Source: Limnohabitans sp. (lineage in GTDB: Bacteria > Pseudomonadota > Gammaproteobacteria > Burkholderiales > Burkholderiaceae_C). From it: a stretch of 34,432 nt of DNA. Positions 7,617-16,792 of the stretch are shown piece after piece (positions within the stretch are counted from its first letter, which is position 1; the number at the start of each line of letters is the position of its first letter). The notes below the pieces were generated by a model. It did not search any database, was not told the origin of the DNA, and saw only the letters and a list, made by a program, of their open reading frames with translations. Made by a program: the position numbers and the translations under genes. Location: contig JAHEBO010000060.1 in the NCBI GenBank assembly GCA_024642215.1, positions 1 to 34,432 of the forward strand. The letters are read 5' to 3'.

Positions 7617-9500
7617 ATGTCCCAGCCCCAACCCCGCCGAACCATTCGAGAACTCCCCGATGTGCTGATCAGCCAGATCGCGGCGGGCGAAGTCATTGAA
7701 CGTCCCGCTTCTGTGGTGCGTGAATTGGTGGACAACGCCTTAGATGCTGGGGCACGTCATATTACGCTGCGCCTCTTGGGCGGCGGCATCCGTCTGATCT
7801 CGGTAGAAGACGATGGCTGCGGCATACCCGTGGAAGAATTGCCAGTGGCCTTGAAGCGCCACGCCACCAGCAAAATCGTCAGCTTGGAAGATTTGGAGTC
7901 TGTGGCCACCATGGGTTTTCGCGGTGAAGCTTTGGCAGCGGTCAATTCAGTTTCGGAAATGAGTCTGCTGTCTCGCACCGAAGGCGCAGCCACGGCCTTT
8001 CTATTGGATGGCCAAACCGGTGAAGTGAGGCCTGCAGCTCGTGCTGTTGGCACCACGGTAGAAGTGAAAGAGTTGTTTTTCTCAACGCCTGCACGCCGTC
8101 ATTTTTTAAAGTCAGAGAACACCGAACTGGCGCATTGCATTGAAGCCGTTCGGCGCCATGCCTTGGTGCGATCAGAAGTGAGCTTTGCCATCTGGCACGA
8201 AGGCAAAATTGTGGAGCAGTGGCGCAGCCATCCCGGTGAAGCCGGCTGGAACCAACGCTTGGCCGATGTGCTGGGTGAAGATTTTGTGGCTTCGTCTGTC
8301 AACATCGATTTCAGATCGGGACCTGTTCATGTGCGCGGCCGAGCAGGTACGCCCGATGCTGCGCGTGCGCGTGCCGACCAACAATTCGCCTACGTCAATG
8401 GCCGTTTTGTGCGCGACAAAGTGATCACACATGGTGCTCGCAGCGCCTACGAAGATGTGCTGCATGGTCAGCGTCAGCCGGTGTACGTGTTGTATTTGCA
8501 AATGGACCCCACACGTGTGGACGTCAATGTGCATCCCACCAAGATTGAAGTGCGATTCCGTGACAGCCGTGAAGTGCACCAAGCCATGCGCCATGCCATT
8601 GAGCGTGCGCTGGCTGTGCCACGCGCACAATTGTTGGCAAGTGGGGATATCGCCTTGCCGCAAGGATCTTCGGGCACGGACACCGCAGCATCCTTTCTGA
8701 GCCCAACGCCCAGCGCACCGCCCTTGCAGAGCACATGGTCGCAGCGTGGCATGGCTTTTGGTGCCGACCGCACCGCAGAAGATCCAGCCAAAGCCATGGC
8801 AGATCTCAAAGCACTGTGGGGCAATGCAGATCAAGTCCAAGAACATGCGCCAAGCTTTGCCCAAAGTCCGGCCAATGGCGTTTCAATGCTTTCGCGAAAT
8901 GAGAATGCCGCGCAAGAATGGCCTCTAGGTCGTGCCATTGCCCAACTCCAAGGCGTCTACATTTTGGCGGAAAACAGCCAAGGCTTGATTGTGGTGGACA
9001 TGCATGCGGCCCACGAACGCATTGTGTATGAGCGGCTCAAACAACAACTTGACACCACCCAAATCAGCAGTCAGCCGCTGCTGATCCCCGCATCGTTTGC
9101 GGCCACGCCGCAAGAAATGAGCACGGCTGAAAACTGCAGCGATGTGTTGCAGCAACTGGGGCTTGAGGTCTCTGCTTTGTCAGCCAAAACTTTGGCAGTG
9201 CGTGCGGTGCCCACATCCCTGGCACAGGGCGATGCTGTGGAGCTAGCTCGCAGTGTGTTGGCCGAATTGGCGCAGCACGATGCAGCCACCGTGGTGCAAC
9301 GTGCACAAAATGAAATTTTGGCCACCATGGCTTGCCATGGTGCGGTGCGCGCCAACCGCAAACTCACCCTGGATGAAATGAACGCATTGCTGCGCCAAAT
9401 GGAAGCCACCGAGCGCTCAGATCAATGCAACCATGGCCGCCCCACATGGCGCCAAGTTAGCATGCGTGAGTTAGACGCCTTGTTTTTGCGAGGCCGTTGA
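7617..9500 (+). CDS. mutL: DNA mismatch repair protein MutL (endonuclease-type)
   Basis: GHKL ATPase that links mismatch recognition by MutS to strand incision. It has 627 residues. N-terminal motifs: RELVDNALDAGA (catalytic E36), DDGCGI (65-70), ATSKI (83-87) and GFRGEAL (100-106). The transducer region contains VDVNVHPTKIEVRF. A low-complexity linker covers about 345-430. The C-terminal dimerisation domain carries DMHAAHERIVYE (461-472), matching the endonuclease motif DQHA(X)2E(X)4E with Met for Gln, plus ACHGAVRANR (C573, H574) and CNHGRP (C604, H606), which are candidate metal ligands. This predicts a nicking MutL, as in MutH-less bacteria. The stop overlaps the next start (TGATG). Confidence 0.96.
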   Translation: MSQPQPRRTIRELPDVLISQIAAGEVIERPASVVRELVDNALDAGARHITLRLLGGGIRLISVEDDGCGIPVEELPVALKRHATSKIVSLEDLESVATMGFRGEALAAVNSVSEMSLLSRTEGAATAFLLDGQTGEVRPAARAVGTTVEVKELFFSTPARRHFLKSENTELAHCIEAVRRHALVRSEVSFAIWHEGKIVEQWRSHPGEAGWNQRLADVLGEDFVASSVNIDFRSGPVHVRGRAGTPDAARARADQQFAYVNGRFVRDKVITHGARSAYEDVLHGQRQPVYVLYLQMDPTRVDVNVHPTKIEVRFRDSREVHQAMRHAIERALAVPRAQLLASGDIALPQGSSGTDTAASFLSPTPSAPPLQSTWSQRGMAFGADRTAEDPAKAMADLKALWGNADQVQEHAPSFAQSPANGVSMLSRNENAAQEWPLGRAIAQLQGVYILAENSQGLIVVDMHAAHERIVYERLKQQLDTTQISSQPLLIPASFAATPQEMSTAENCSDVLQQLGLEVSALSAKTLAVRAVPTSLAQGDAVELARSVLAELAQHDAATVVQRAQNEILATMACHGAVRANRKLTLDEMNALLRQMEATERSDQCNHGRPTWRQVSMRELDALFLRGR

Positions 9501-10756
9501 TGTCTAGCAACGCACCCTCCAGTCCACGCAGTCAGGCCATGACGGTACTGCTCTTGGCCTTGTTATTGGGCTTGCAGCCCATCACCACCGATTTGTATTT
9601 GCCTGCCCTACCCGCCCTCACCCAAGGCTTTGGTGCCAGCATGGTGCAAGCGCAGCTCACCCTCACAGCTTTGCTTTTGGCCTTTGGCACCTCGCAGTTG
9701 GTCTGGGGACCTTTGTCGGACAAATGGGGCCGTCGCCCTGTTTTGTTGGGCGGTATTGCGGTCTATGCCGCATCGGCCATTGCTTGTGCCTTGGCACCTG
9801 GCATTGAAACACTGATTGCTGCACGCACCCTGCAAGGCGTGGCCATGGGCGCATGCGTCATGGCTGCTCGTGCAGTGGTTCGCGATTTGTACGAACCCGT
9901 GCAAGGCGCCAAGGTGATGTCCCAAGCACTATCGGGTTTGGGCGTGATTGCATGCACCTGTGTGCCTGTCGGCGGCTTTCTAACGGATTTACTTGGATGG
10001 CGCTGGGCGCTCAGCAGTTTGGTCTTGTTTGCATTGGCGACAGGTGCTCTGATTTATTTTTATTTCGATGAAAGCTTGCAACAGCGCAACCCAAAGGCCC
10101 TGCAAGCCAAAAGCTTGTGGGCGGCTGTCAAACACATTGTTCGAAACCCGACCTTTCAAGCCTATAGCGCATTGTCAACAGCATCCTTTGCTGGACTGTT
10201 TACTTTCTTGGCCACCTCCTCTTTTGTGTTCACGCAAAGCATGGGATTGAGCAAAACGGTGTATGGCCTGCTGATGTTTTCAATGTCGCTGTCCTACATC
10301 ATTGGCACCTTCATTTGCCGCTGGTTGTTGCTGCGCATCAGCGTGCAAACCTGTGTGTTCTGGGCCAGCTTGGTCAGCTTGTTTGCAGGTCTTCTCATGA
10401 TGCTGGTGGCTTATCTAGGCCCTGGTCAATCTTGGTTTGGCGCTTGGGCTGTGATGTTGCCTGTCAACATCTTTTTATTGGCGCACGGCGTCCACCAACC
10501 TTGCGGTCAAAGTGGTTGCATTGCACCCTTCCCAGACATGGCAGGCACAGCATCGGCCTTGAATGGTTTCTCCATGATGTTGGTCGCATTTGGCATGGGC
10601 ACCTGGATTGGCACGCACATGGCCAACCCACTGTTGGCCATGGCGCAAGGCATCATGCTTGCGGCCACCAGCCTGGCCTTGATTGGCAGTTTGGCAGTGC
10701 GCAAAATTCCATTGCCACAAGCGGCTCATGCAGCACAAACTGCAACCGCCAAATGA
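9500..10756 (+). CDS. Bcr/CflA-type multidrug MFS exporter
   Basis: Twelve-helix major facilitator proton antiporter of the drug-resistance type, 418 residues. The first helix ends in the subfamily motif [13 protein letters not shown] (about residues 30-42). MFS motif A is clear as [15 protein letters not shown] (loop 2-3, about 72-86), and [23 protein letters not shown] matches helix 4 of Bcr/CflA proteins. The substrate is not predictable. The ATG overlaps the mutL stop by one base, and its own stop overlaps the miaA start as ATGA, so it sits inside a tight mutL-MFS-miaA chain although its function is unrelated. Confidence 0.92.
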   Translation: MSSNAPSSPRSQAMTVLLLALLLGLQPITTDLYLPALPALTQGFGASMVQAQLTLTALLLAFGTSQLVWGPLSDKWGRRPVLLGGIAVYAASAIACALAPGIETLIAARTLQGVAMGACVMAARAVVRDLYEPVQGAKVMSQALSGLGVIACTCVPVGGFLTDLLGWRWALSSLVLFALATGALIYFYFDESLQQRNPKALQAKSLWAAVKHIVRNPTFQAYSALSTASFAGLFTFLATSSFVFTQSMGLSKTVYGLLMFSMSLSYIIGTFICRWLLLRISVQTCVFWASLVSLFAGLLMMLVAYLGPGQSWFGAWAVMLPVNIFLLAHGVHQPCGQSGCIAPFPDMAGTASALNGFSMMLVAFGMGTWIGTHMANPLLAMAQGIMLAATSLALIGSLAVRKIPLPQAAHAAQTATAK

Positions 10757-11739
10757 AGGTCCGCGCTCTTGCCATTGCGGGTCCTACAGCCAGCGGCAAA
10801 ACTGGCTTGGCCCTGGCCATCGCGGCGCATCTGCAAGCGCGTGGTGGTGCCGAAATCATCAGCGTCGATTCCGCTTTGGTTTACAAGGGCATGGACATCG
10901 GCACCGCCAAGCCCACGCGCGAAGAATTGGCGGCTGTACCGCATCACCTGATTGACATTCGAGATCCCCTCACCGCCTACAGTGCCGCCGAATTTGCGCG
11001 TGACGCTTTGGCTTGTGTGAACGACATCGCTGGCCGGGGTAAAGTGCCTTTGTTGGTGGGCGGCACCATGCTGTACTTCAAAGCTTTGCTAGAAGGTTTG
11101 AACGACATGCCTGCGGCTCATCCTGAAATCAGAGCACAGATTCAAAAAGAAGCAGAAGTGCTTGGCTGGCCTGCTATGCATGCGCAACTCCAAACGCTCG
11201 ATCCTCTTACGGCGGCGCGACTGGCACCTGCCGACAGCCAACGCATTTCTCGTGCGCTGGAAGTATTTAGACAATCGGGCAAACCTTTGTCGAGCTTTCA
11301 ACGCAACATTGCCGAAGACAATTCTCCGCAACCCAGCGCTGCCAGCATTGATTTGGCAAACGCGCTGAGTTTTCAAAACGTGCCCATGCTCAGCCTAGAG
11401 CCTCTTAATCGCGCATGGTTGCACCATCGCATTGAACAGCGCTTTGACGACATGCTGCTGCATGGATTTTTAGATGAAGTCACAAGCTTGCGCGCCCGTG
11501 GCGACTTGCACATCGACCTGCCCGCCATGCGCTGCGTCGGCTATCGCCAAGCATGGGAGGCTCTTGATGGCACGCTGCCTATGGGCGAGCTGCGAGATCG
11601 CGGCGTATTTGCCACACGTCAATTGGCCAAAAGACAACTGACTTGGCTAAGAAACATGCCCAAGCGAAATGTGCTGCAGGCCGATGGCCCTGAGGTGTTG
11701 TTGGAAGCACTGAAGTGGGCAGATGCGCAATTGAGCTGA
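10753..11739 (+). CDS. miaA: tRNA dimethylallyltransferase MiaA
   Basis: Transfers a dimethylallyl group to N6 of A37 in tRNAs that read codons starting with U, the first step toward ms2i6A. It has 328 residues. The P-loop is [12 protein letters not shown] (about residues 9-20), followed by [38 protein letters not shown] (about 98-110) and the C-terminal [11 protein letters not shown] and [12 protein letters not shown], all standard for the family. The ATG at 10753 overlaps the upstream stop. A longer frame exists upstream but lies over the MFS gene. It is the last gene of the mutL unit and converges with arfB. Confidence 0.96.
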   Translation: MKVRALAIAGPTASGKTGLALAIAAHLQARGGAEIISVDSALVYKGMDIGTAKPTREELAAVPHHLIDIRDPLTAYSAAEFARDALACVNDIAGRGKVPLLVGGTMLYFKALLEGLNDMPAAHPEIRAQIQKEAEVLGWPAMHAQLQTLDPLTAARLAPADSQRISRALEVFRQSGKPLSSFQRNIAEDNSPQPSAASIDLANALSFQNVPMLSLEPLNRAWLHHRIEQRFDDMLLHGFLDEVTSLRARGDLHIDLPAMRCVGYRQAWEALDGTLPMGELRDRGVFATRQLAKRQLTWLRNMPKRNVLQADGPEVLLEALKWADAQLS

Positions 11740-11765
11740 AGTGCGCTGAGCTAAGCTGAGCTGAT
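11740..11765. repeat. Short direct repeats at the miaA/arfB convergent junction
   Basis: GCTGAGCT occurs at 11745-11752 and again at 11755-11762, a 10-base period. GAGCTGA occurs at 11733-11739, where it contains the miaA stop, and at 11758-11764. No hairpin with a T-run is formed, so it does not look like an intrinsic terminator. Confidence 0.5.
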
Positions 11766-12170
11766 TCAATCCCAATTCGCTTTGCCTCTCAAGGCCTTGG
11801 TCTGACCCCGCTTCACTTTGCTTTCCACTCGTTTGACTTGTGAGCTTCTTGTAGGCCGAGTGGCTTTGCGTTTTTTTTGAACCATGGCCGCCAATTCCAG
11901 TAAGTCGTGCAATCGCAGCAAAGCAGCCATTCGGTTCATGTCTTGGCTGCGGTGCTCTTGCGATTTGATCACCACCACCCCGCCTTGGGTAATGCGGTGA
12001 TCGCGCAAATTCAGAAGCCGCTCTTTCAATTCCAGAGACAAACTAGAAGCGCGAATGTCAAAACGCAATTGGATGGCGCTGGCCACTTTGTTCACATTTT
12101 GGCCGCCCGGCCCCTGAGAGCGGATGGCCGTGAGTTCGACCTCATCGGCTGGAATGTGAAATATTGTCAT
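11766..12170 (-). CDS. arfB: Peptidyl-tRNA hydrolase ArfB (ribosome rescue)
   Basis: Release-factor-like hydrolase that frees nascent chains from ribosomes stalled on truncated messages. It has 134 residues, near the usual length of about 140. The catalytic GGQ loop is intact in RSQGPGGQNVNKVASAIQLRFD (about residues 17-38). The C-terminus is a Lys/Arg-rich tail (about 98-130: KKRKATRPTR, then KRVESKVKRG), which in this family enters the empty mRNA channel. There is no codon-recognition domain, which separates it from RF1 and RF2. AGGG about six bases before the ATG serves as ribosome site. It is divergent from the small basic protein gene. Confidence 0.94.
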   Translation of the reverse strand: MTIFHIPADEVELTAIRSQGPGGQNVNKVASAIQLRFDIRASSLSLELKERLLNLRDHRITQGGVVVIKSQEHRSQDMNRMAALLRLHDLLELAAMVQKKRKATRPTRSSQVKRVESKVKRGQTKALRGKANWD

Positions 12171-12209
12171 GAAAAACCCTGAATATGCAGCTTCTGATGG
12201 CCTTGTGCC

Positions 12210-12238
12210 TTGGGCATTGATTGTGCCTCGCGTAAACT
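12210..12238 (+). promoter_or_regulatory. Putative promoter of the small basic protein unit
   Basis: TTGGGC (12210-12215) and TAAACT (12233-12238) are separated by exactly 17 bases. The predicted transcript would start near 12245 and carry AAGG (12257-12260), seven bases before the ATG at 12268. Confidence 0.4.
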
Positions 12239-12267
12239 GGGAACCTCAACTACCTCAAGGTGATTCC

Positions 12268-12411
12268 ATGGCCAAAGGTCAACAAAAAACAAACAAAGAG
12301 TCCAAAAAACCAAAAAAGGACACCTCTCCTCCTAAAACCATTTCAGTTGACAACGAGCGTCCTGTGCAAAGGATCACAGCCGTCATTCCCCGTGGTAAAA
12401 AACCTGTTTGA
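12268..12411 (+). CDS. Small basic protein, 47 residues, function unknown
   Basis: A 47-residue Lys-rich protein starting MAKGQQKTNKESKKPKKD, with a middle rich in Ser, Pro and Thr and ending in PRGKKPV. I recall similar small proteins beginning MAKGQ-xx-NKE-KKPKK in other Burkholderiales, but I know of no function. It is likely cytosolic; the charge suggests contact with RNA, DNA or membrane surfaces, which is speculation. The ATG is supported by a well-placed AAGG and a 17-base-spaced promoter. The frame extends upstream but there overlaps the arfB promoter region. The gene begins a plus-strand unit, with the DUF6352 gene starting 18 bases after its stop. Confidence 0.7.
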   Translation: MAKGQQKTNKESKKPKKDTSPPKTISVDNERPVQRITAVIPRGKKPV

Positions 12412-12429
12412 GATTGAACTGCATCAACG

Positions 12430-13458
12430 ATGAGTGATTCTGCGCAAATTCTTTGGCCTCAAGCAGGCTATGCACAACTGAAGAAAGACGCGCGGGGTCA
12501 TCTCACCGTCACAGACGATTTTCTAAGAGTTTTACTCCTGCGCCCTGAACTGGCGCCCATTGAAAGCTCATGCAAGCATGAAATTCAAATTCATGAGCGC
12601 TTGTTGGAAAACCCGCGTCTTGATTTGCAAGCCGGCGACTTGGCCCTTGTTCAAGACCGCGACGCGGCTGACAACTTGGCCGTTTGGCTGCGTTTTCGCC
12701 ATCGCATCTTGGCGCAACCCACTTTAGAAGCCAGTTACTGGGCTTTGTTTGAAGGGCAAGGCGTCGATGTGCCGCCAGTGTTGGTCAACCAGATCACCCA
12801 AGTCTTGGTACAACACGTACTCGGCGACGATTGCTCCCCCATAGAAGCACGCGCCGCTGAATTGCTGTTCAGAACCCAAAAAATCTCTGTCCTCGACGAT
12901 GGTTCGGTCATGGCGGCCGACAACGAAACCGTAGAGCGCCATGCATTGGAAAGCGGCTTTGGCAGTGTGGGCGAGTTGCTCAAACAAGGTGGCATTCCCC
13001 TTCGCAGTGTGGACTTGGATGTGATTCAGGACAGCAACGAAGACAGCTATTGGGAACGCAGTGAACGCTTTGACATGGTGGCTTGCCTCAATCTGGGCCA
13101 CCCCCTCATCGACGCATTCTGCCGCGTGCTGGAACGTTGGATTGTGCATTTCACAAGCGCCAGCGTGCGCATTGCCACCGCCCGTGAAATTGAAGATGCC
13201 AATTGGGTATGGCATGTGGGTTTAGATGCGCAGGCTAGCAACATGCTGAACGACTTGTACAAGGATCAAAGCATTGACGAAGACCGCCAACGCCGCATGT
13301 TGTGTTTGTTTGTCTTGAACTTTGACAATGCCAGCGACATGCTGCAAGACGTGAGCGGCAAACCGGTGTATCTGGCCATGGCCATGGACCCGCAGAATCT
13401 TCTCAAAATCAAACCGCAAAACTTGCTCTTGAATTTACCCCTCGCACGAAGGTCTTGA
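12430..13458 (+). CDS. DUF6352 family protein
   Basis: Protein of 342 residues that I recognise as the DUF6352 family, known from Burkholderiales and without an assigned role. Family-like stretches are ILWPQAGYAQLKKDARGHLTVTDDFLR at the N-terminus (about residues 7-33), EARAAELLFRTQKISVLDDGSVMAAD (about 142-167), WVWHVGLDAQASNMLNDLY (about 257-275) and the C-terminal KPVYLAMAMDPQNLLKIKPQNLLLNLPLA. There is no signal peptide, membrane segment or recognisable catalytic motif; it appears soluble and cytoplasmic. No clear Shine-Dalgarno precedes it. The transporter gene starts two bases after its stop, so the two are probably cotranscribed. Confidence 0.82.
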   Translation: MSDSAQILWPQAGYAQLKKDARGHLTVTDDFLRVLLLRPELAPIESSCKHEIQIHERLLENPRLDLQAGDLALVQDRDAADNLAVWLRFRHRILAQPTLEASYWALFEGQGVDVPPVLVNQITQVLVQHVLGDDCSPIEARAAELLFRTQKISVLDDGSVMAADNETVERHALESGFGSVGELLKQGGIPLRSVDLDVIQDSNEDSYWERSERFDMVACLNLGHPLIDAFCRVLERWIVHFTSASVRIATAREIEDANWVWHVGLDAQASNMLNDLYKDQSIDEDRQRRMLCLFVLNFDNASDMLQDVSGKPVYLAMAMDPQNLLKIKPQNLLLNLPLARRS

Positions 13459-13460
13459 AC

Positions 13461-14336
13461 ATGAACGCATCGCAGATCGTCCTGAGTTTGGTCTTGGCGA
13501 CCATGGTGTTTTCAGTTGCGCTAGAGCTGCGCCTCGAAGACTTCAAGCGTGTTGCGCAAGAACCCAAAGCGGTCATCTGCGGCCTCATTCCTCAATTCAT
13601 CCTGTTGCCCGTTGGCACTTGGGCTGCAACCCTCGTGCTGGACCTGCCACCCAACATTGAAGCTGCCATGATTTTGGTGGCAGCTTGCCCTGGCGGTAGC
13701 TTGAGCAACGTGATCACCCACATGGGCCGCGGCAATACCGCCTTGTCGGTCAGCATCTCGGCTGTTGCCAGCATCATTGCGTTGTTTGCCACGCCATTTA
13801 ACTTCAGCTGGATGATGGCTGCCAACCCCGAGACAGCCTCTTGGTTGAAAGAGTTGTCCATCGACGCTTCTGGCATTTGGATCAGCTTGTTTTTGCTGCT
13901 GGGTGTGCCTCTCACATTGGGTTTGATGGCCTCGCATCGCTTGCCGACTTTGACCGAGCGCATTCGCAAACCGCTTGGCAATTTTTCACTGATTGCGCTG
14001 CTTTTGTTCATCGTTGCAGGCCTCATCAAAGAGCGTCAATTGCTCACACTGGGTTTGCTGCCCACTTTGCTGTTGGTCGTTTTGCACAACGCCAGCGGAT
14101 TGTTCTTTGGCTGGCTCACCAGCGTGGTCATGGGTGTGAGCGAACGCGACCGCCGCGCTGTGATGATTGAAGGCGGCATGCAAAACTCAGGCTTGGCCCT
14201 GGGTATCATTGCAGTGCAATTCAACAGTGACTTGGGCATGGTGACATTGGCCAGCCTGTGGGGCATTTGGCACATTGTGAGTGGCATGTCTTTGGCGTAT
14301 TTTTGGAGAAGAAAAGATGCTCGATTGCTTGCTTAA
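13461..14336 (+). CDS. Bile acid:sodium symporter family (BASS) transporter
   Basis: Integral membrane transporter, 291 residues, with nine to ten hydrophobic segments. The family signatures are FSVALELRLEDFKRV (about residues 19-33), AACPGGSLSNVITHMGRGNTALSVSISAVASIIA (about 75-108, the core substrate and sodium site) and EGGMQNSGLALGI in the second repeat (about 235-247). BASS members carry organic anions such as bile acids, pantoate or 2-keto acids with sodium. The substrate here is unknown. The ATG at 13461 follows the DUF6352 stop by two bases, and the stop overlaps the D-aminoacylase-like gene by 20 bases, suggesting that the transported compound may feed that hydrolase. Confidence 0.88.
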   Translation: MNASQIVLSLVLATMVFSVALELRLEDFKRVAQEPKAVICGLIPQFILLPVGTWAATLVLDLPPNIEAAMILVAACPGGSLSNVITHMGRGNTALSVSISAVASIIALFATPFNFSWMMAANPETASWLKELSIDASGIWISLFLLLGVPLTLGLMASHRLPTLTERIRKPLGNFSLIALLLFIVAGLIKERQLLTLGLLPTLLLVVLHNASGLFFGWLTSVVMGVSERDRRAVMIEGGMQNSGLALGIIAVQFNSDLGMVTLASLWGIWHIVSGMSLAYFWRRKDARLLA

Positions 14337-16065
14337 AAACGGTACCGTGGTGGATGGCACGGGCCAAAAACCTTTCATCGCAGACGTCGGCATTCAAGGT
14401 GGGCGCATCACTCACATCGGCCACATTGACGAAGCCGCCAAAGAAACCATTGATGCAACGGGCCTCTGGATCACACCTGGCTTTGTCGATTTGCACACAC
14501 ACTATGACGGTCAAGTGACTTGGGATGAATGCTTCACCCCCAGCATTTACCACGGCGTGACCACCGTCGTCCTGGGCAACTGCGGCGTAGGCTTTGCGCC
14601 CAAACGTCCCGGCGCTGAAGACGATTTGGTCAAACTCATGGAAGGTGTGGAAGACATTCCTGGCGCCGCTTTGCATGAAGGCATCGTGTGGAACTGGGAG
14701 AGTTTTCCAGAGTACATGAATGCTTTGGCCGCCACGCCTCACAGCCTCGACTTTTTGGTTCAAGTACCGCACGATCCGCTGCGCATGTACGTCATGAAAG
14801 AACGCGCTTTGGCCAAGGAAGTGGCCACGCCGCAAGACATTGCTCAAATGCGAGCCTTGCTGCGCGAAGCACTGGAAGCCGGTGCAGCGGGCTTCAGTAC
14901 GGGTCGCAGTGACAACCACCGCACCTCTGAAGGCAAGGACACGCCTGCGGCCGAGGCCAGTCATGCCGAACTGACAGGCCTGGCACAGGCCTTCCAAGGA
15001 CTGTCGCACGGCGTGGTGCAAATGGTGAGCGACTACAACCTGATGAAGGGCCCCGCCGAGTTTGATGCTGAATTTGATTTGGTCGAAGCCATTGCAAAAG
15101 CCAGTGGCAAATCGCTCTCACTGACTTGGCTGCAACGTGACCCGGGTGGTGAGCAGTATTTGCGCATACAGGAACGCGTGGAACAGGCTGTGGCAAATGG
15201 CCTGCCCCTCTTCATGCAAACAGGTGCACGCGGCATTGGCGTGTTGAATGGCTTGGACGCCAGCTTCCATCCCTTCATGGGATTCCCTTCTTACAAGGAA
15301 GTGGCCCACCTCCCATTGGCCGAACGTGCTGCTGCCTTGCGCGACCCCGCCAGAAAAGCCCGCATCCTTTCAGAAAAGTCTGAACGACTGGCTGGCGATG
15401 GCAGCTCCATTCCGCCATTGGTCGACATCTTGTTGGCCAAGATCGACATGATCAGTGGGCGCATGTTCCCACTCGAAGCCACTTTGAATTACGAACCCTC
15501 CGTGATGGAAAGCTTTTTGGTACGCGCCAAACAAAAAGGTGTCACACCTTTGGAAGTGATCTACGATCATTTGAGTGCTGGCGATGGCAACGCTTTGATT
15601 TACTTCCCCATCTTCAATTACAACGAAGGCAACCTTGACACTGTGCGCAAGATGCTTAGTCATCCCCGCGCATTGAGCGGCCTCAGTGATGCAGGTGCGC
15701 ATGTGGGTACTGTGTGCGATGCAAGCTTCACCACGTTCATGCTGACGCATTGGGTTCAAGGACGAGGCAAGGACACTCTGCCCCTCGAGTCCGTGATTGA
15801 AATGCTGACCCGTCGCAATGCCAACTACTTAGGGCTCAAAGACCGCGGTGTTTTGGCGGTGGGCATGCGCGCAGACATCAATGCCATTGACCCTCAAAAA
15901 TTGAGTGTGGGTTTGCCACAGTTGGTTCACGACTTACCGGCAGGCGGCAAACGTTTTCTGCAAAAGGCGCATGGCTATGTGGCCACATGGGTGGCCGGCG
16001 AGCAAGTTCAAAGCAACGGCGAAATGACTGCTGCACGACCTGGACACTTGGTGCGCATGTCATGA
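14317..16065 (+). CDS. N-acyl-D-amino-acid deacylase-like amidohydrolase
   Basis: Metal-dependent hydrolase of amidohydrolase family 3 (COG3653 type), 582 residues. Family members cut N-acyl-D-amino acids or related amides. Visible features are the first strand [16 protein letters not shown], the metal motif [10 protein letters not shown] (H60, H62), GNCGVGFAP with the conserved Cys (C89), [17 protein letters not shown] near 195, and [16 protein letters not shown] with the catalytic Asp near 457. The C-terminal [16 protein letters not shown] returns to the small beta domain. It is longer than the classical enzyme of about 480 residues, so the substrate may differ. The ATG at 14317 has GGAG eight bases upstream and overlaps the BASS gene. 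Confidence 0.87.
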   Translation: MLDCLLKNGTVVDGTGQKPFIADVGIQGGRITHIGHIDEAAKETIDATGLWITPGFVDLHTHYDGQVTWDECFTPSIYHGVTTVVLGNCGVGFAPKRPGAEDDLVKLMEGVEDIPGAALHEGIVWNWESFPEYMNALAATPHSLDFLVQVPHDPLRMYVMKERALAKEVATPQDIAQMRALLREALEAGAAGFSTGRSDNHRTSEGKDTPAAEASHAELTGLAQAFQGLSHGVVQMVSDYNLMKGPAEFDAEFDLVEAIAKASGKSLSLTWLQRDPGGEQYLRIQERVEQAVANGLPLFMQTGARGIGVLNGLDASFHPFMGFPSYKEVAHLPLAERAAALRDPARKARILSEKSERLAGDGSSIPPLVDILLAKIDMISGRMFPLEATLNYEPSVMESFLVRAKQKGVTPLEVIYDHLSAGDGNALIYFPIFNYNEGNLDTVRKMLSHPRALSGLSDAGAHVGTVCDASFTTFMLTHWVQGRGKDTLPLESVIEMLTRRNANYLGLKDRGVLAVGMRADINAIDPQKLSVGLPQLVHDLPAGGKRFLQKAHGYVATWVAGEQVQSNGEMTAARPGHLVRMS

Positions 16066-16084
16066 ATCCCGTTTGCTTTGCCGC

Positions 16085-16726
16085 TTAATCTTTTCGCCAA
16101 GCGGGCAGCACCCAGTTGTTCCAAATGGCCAGCATGCGAAACACAATGGTGATCACGGCACAAACCGTCATGCAAAACCAGGGCTCCGCCTCAACCGCAG
16201 CCAACACAATGTAAATGACACCACCGGCCACCGAGCACAAAGCGTAAGGCCGGTGGTCTTTGAAAGACACCGGAATTTCGTTGCAGACAATGTCGCGCAA
16301 CACGCCCCCAAAAATGCCGGTAATGGTGCCCATCAGAACAGCCACAGTAGGCGACATGCCCAGCGCCAAGGACTGAGCCACACCCGATGCGGTAAATAGC
16401 CCCAAACCTAGGGTATCGGGCCACTGAATGGTCTTCTCGGTCAGCTCAAAGTGCTTTTGGCGCATGAAAGTGATGGACAAAATGCACAGTGCCAGCACAG
16501 CCCACATCACAACTTCGTTTTCCACCCAGAAGAACGGGCGTTGATCAAGCAAAATATCACGCAGCGTGCCGCCACCAAAGGCTGCCAAAAACCCCACAAC
16601 ACAGACACCCACCACATCCATGCGTTTGCGCGCTGCCTCCATAATCCCTGACAATGCAAAGGCCAAGGTGGCCAGCAATTCAATGCTGGGCAACAAGGTG
16701 GAGCCCCATGTTTCAAAACTGTTCAT
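16085..16726 (-). CDS. TRIC/UPF0126 family membrane protein (YicG-like)
   Basis: Inner-membrane protein of 213 residues with two repeats of the UPF0126 domain, each of three hydrophobic segments, and a seventh at the end. The signature FxAAFGGGTLRDIL occurs in the first repeat (about residues 47-59) and GIFGGVLRDIV in the second (about 137-147). Homologues are called trimeric intracellular cation channel (TRIC) relatives, and some bacterial members have been linked to glycine uptake. Which applies here cannot be decided. It converges with the hydrolase gene and diverges from the aminotransferase gene. No Shine-Dalgarno is seen. Confidence 0.9.
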   Translation of the reverse strand: MNSFETWGSTLLPSIELLATLAFALSGIMEAARKRMDVVGVCVVGFLAAFGGGTLRDILLDQRPFFWVENEVVMWAVLALCILSITFMRQKHFELTEKTIQWPDTLGLGLFTASGVAQSLALGMSPTVAVLMGTITGIFGGVLRDIVCNEIPVSFKDHRPYALCSVAGGVIYIVLAAVEAEPWFCMTVCAVITIVFRMLAIWNNWVLPAWRKD

Positions 16727-16735
16727 GATGGTGAT

Positions 16736-16764
16736 ACTTTAATCCAAGTGTCCGATTGTCTGAA
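16736..16764 (-). promoter_or_regulatory. Putative promoter of the TRIC-family gene
   Basis: On the minus strand TTCAGA (16759-16764) and TAAAGT (16736-16741) are 17 bases apart. The -10 ends nine bases before the ATG at 16726, so the leader would be very short. The -35 overlaps that of the divergent aminotransferase promoter. Confidence 0.4.
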
Positions 16765-16786
16765 CAACTCGATCAATCTGTAAAGT
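16756..16786 (+). promoter_or_regulatory. Putative aminotransferase promoter, leaderless
   Basis: TTGTCT (16756-16761) and TAAAGT (16781-16786) are 19 bases apart. The -10 is followed by exactly six bases (AGCCCC) and then the ATG. No Shine-Dalgarno is present. Confidence 0.4.
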
Positions 16787-16792
16787 AGCCCC

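Noticed and set aside
10315..10752. Longer miaA starting at 10315
   Set aside because: This part reads out of frame through the MFS gene. The P-loop near the ATG at 10753 gives the normal MiaA length and an ATGA junction.
16081..16104. Inverted repeat CCGCTT-N12-AAGCGG at the convergent end of the hydrolase and TRIC-family genes, as a terminator
   Set aside because: The arms are only six bases with a 12-base loop, half lies in the TRIC coding end, and no T-run follows on either strand.
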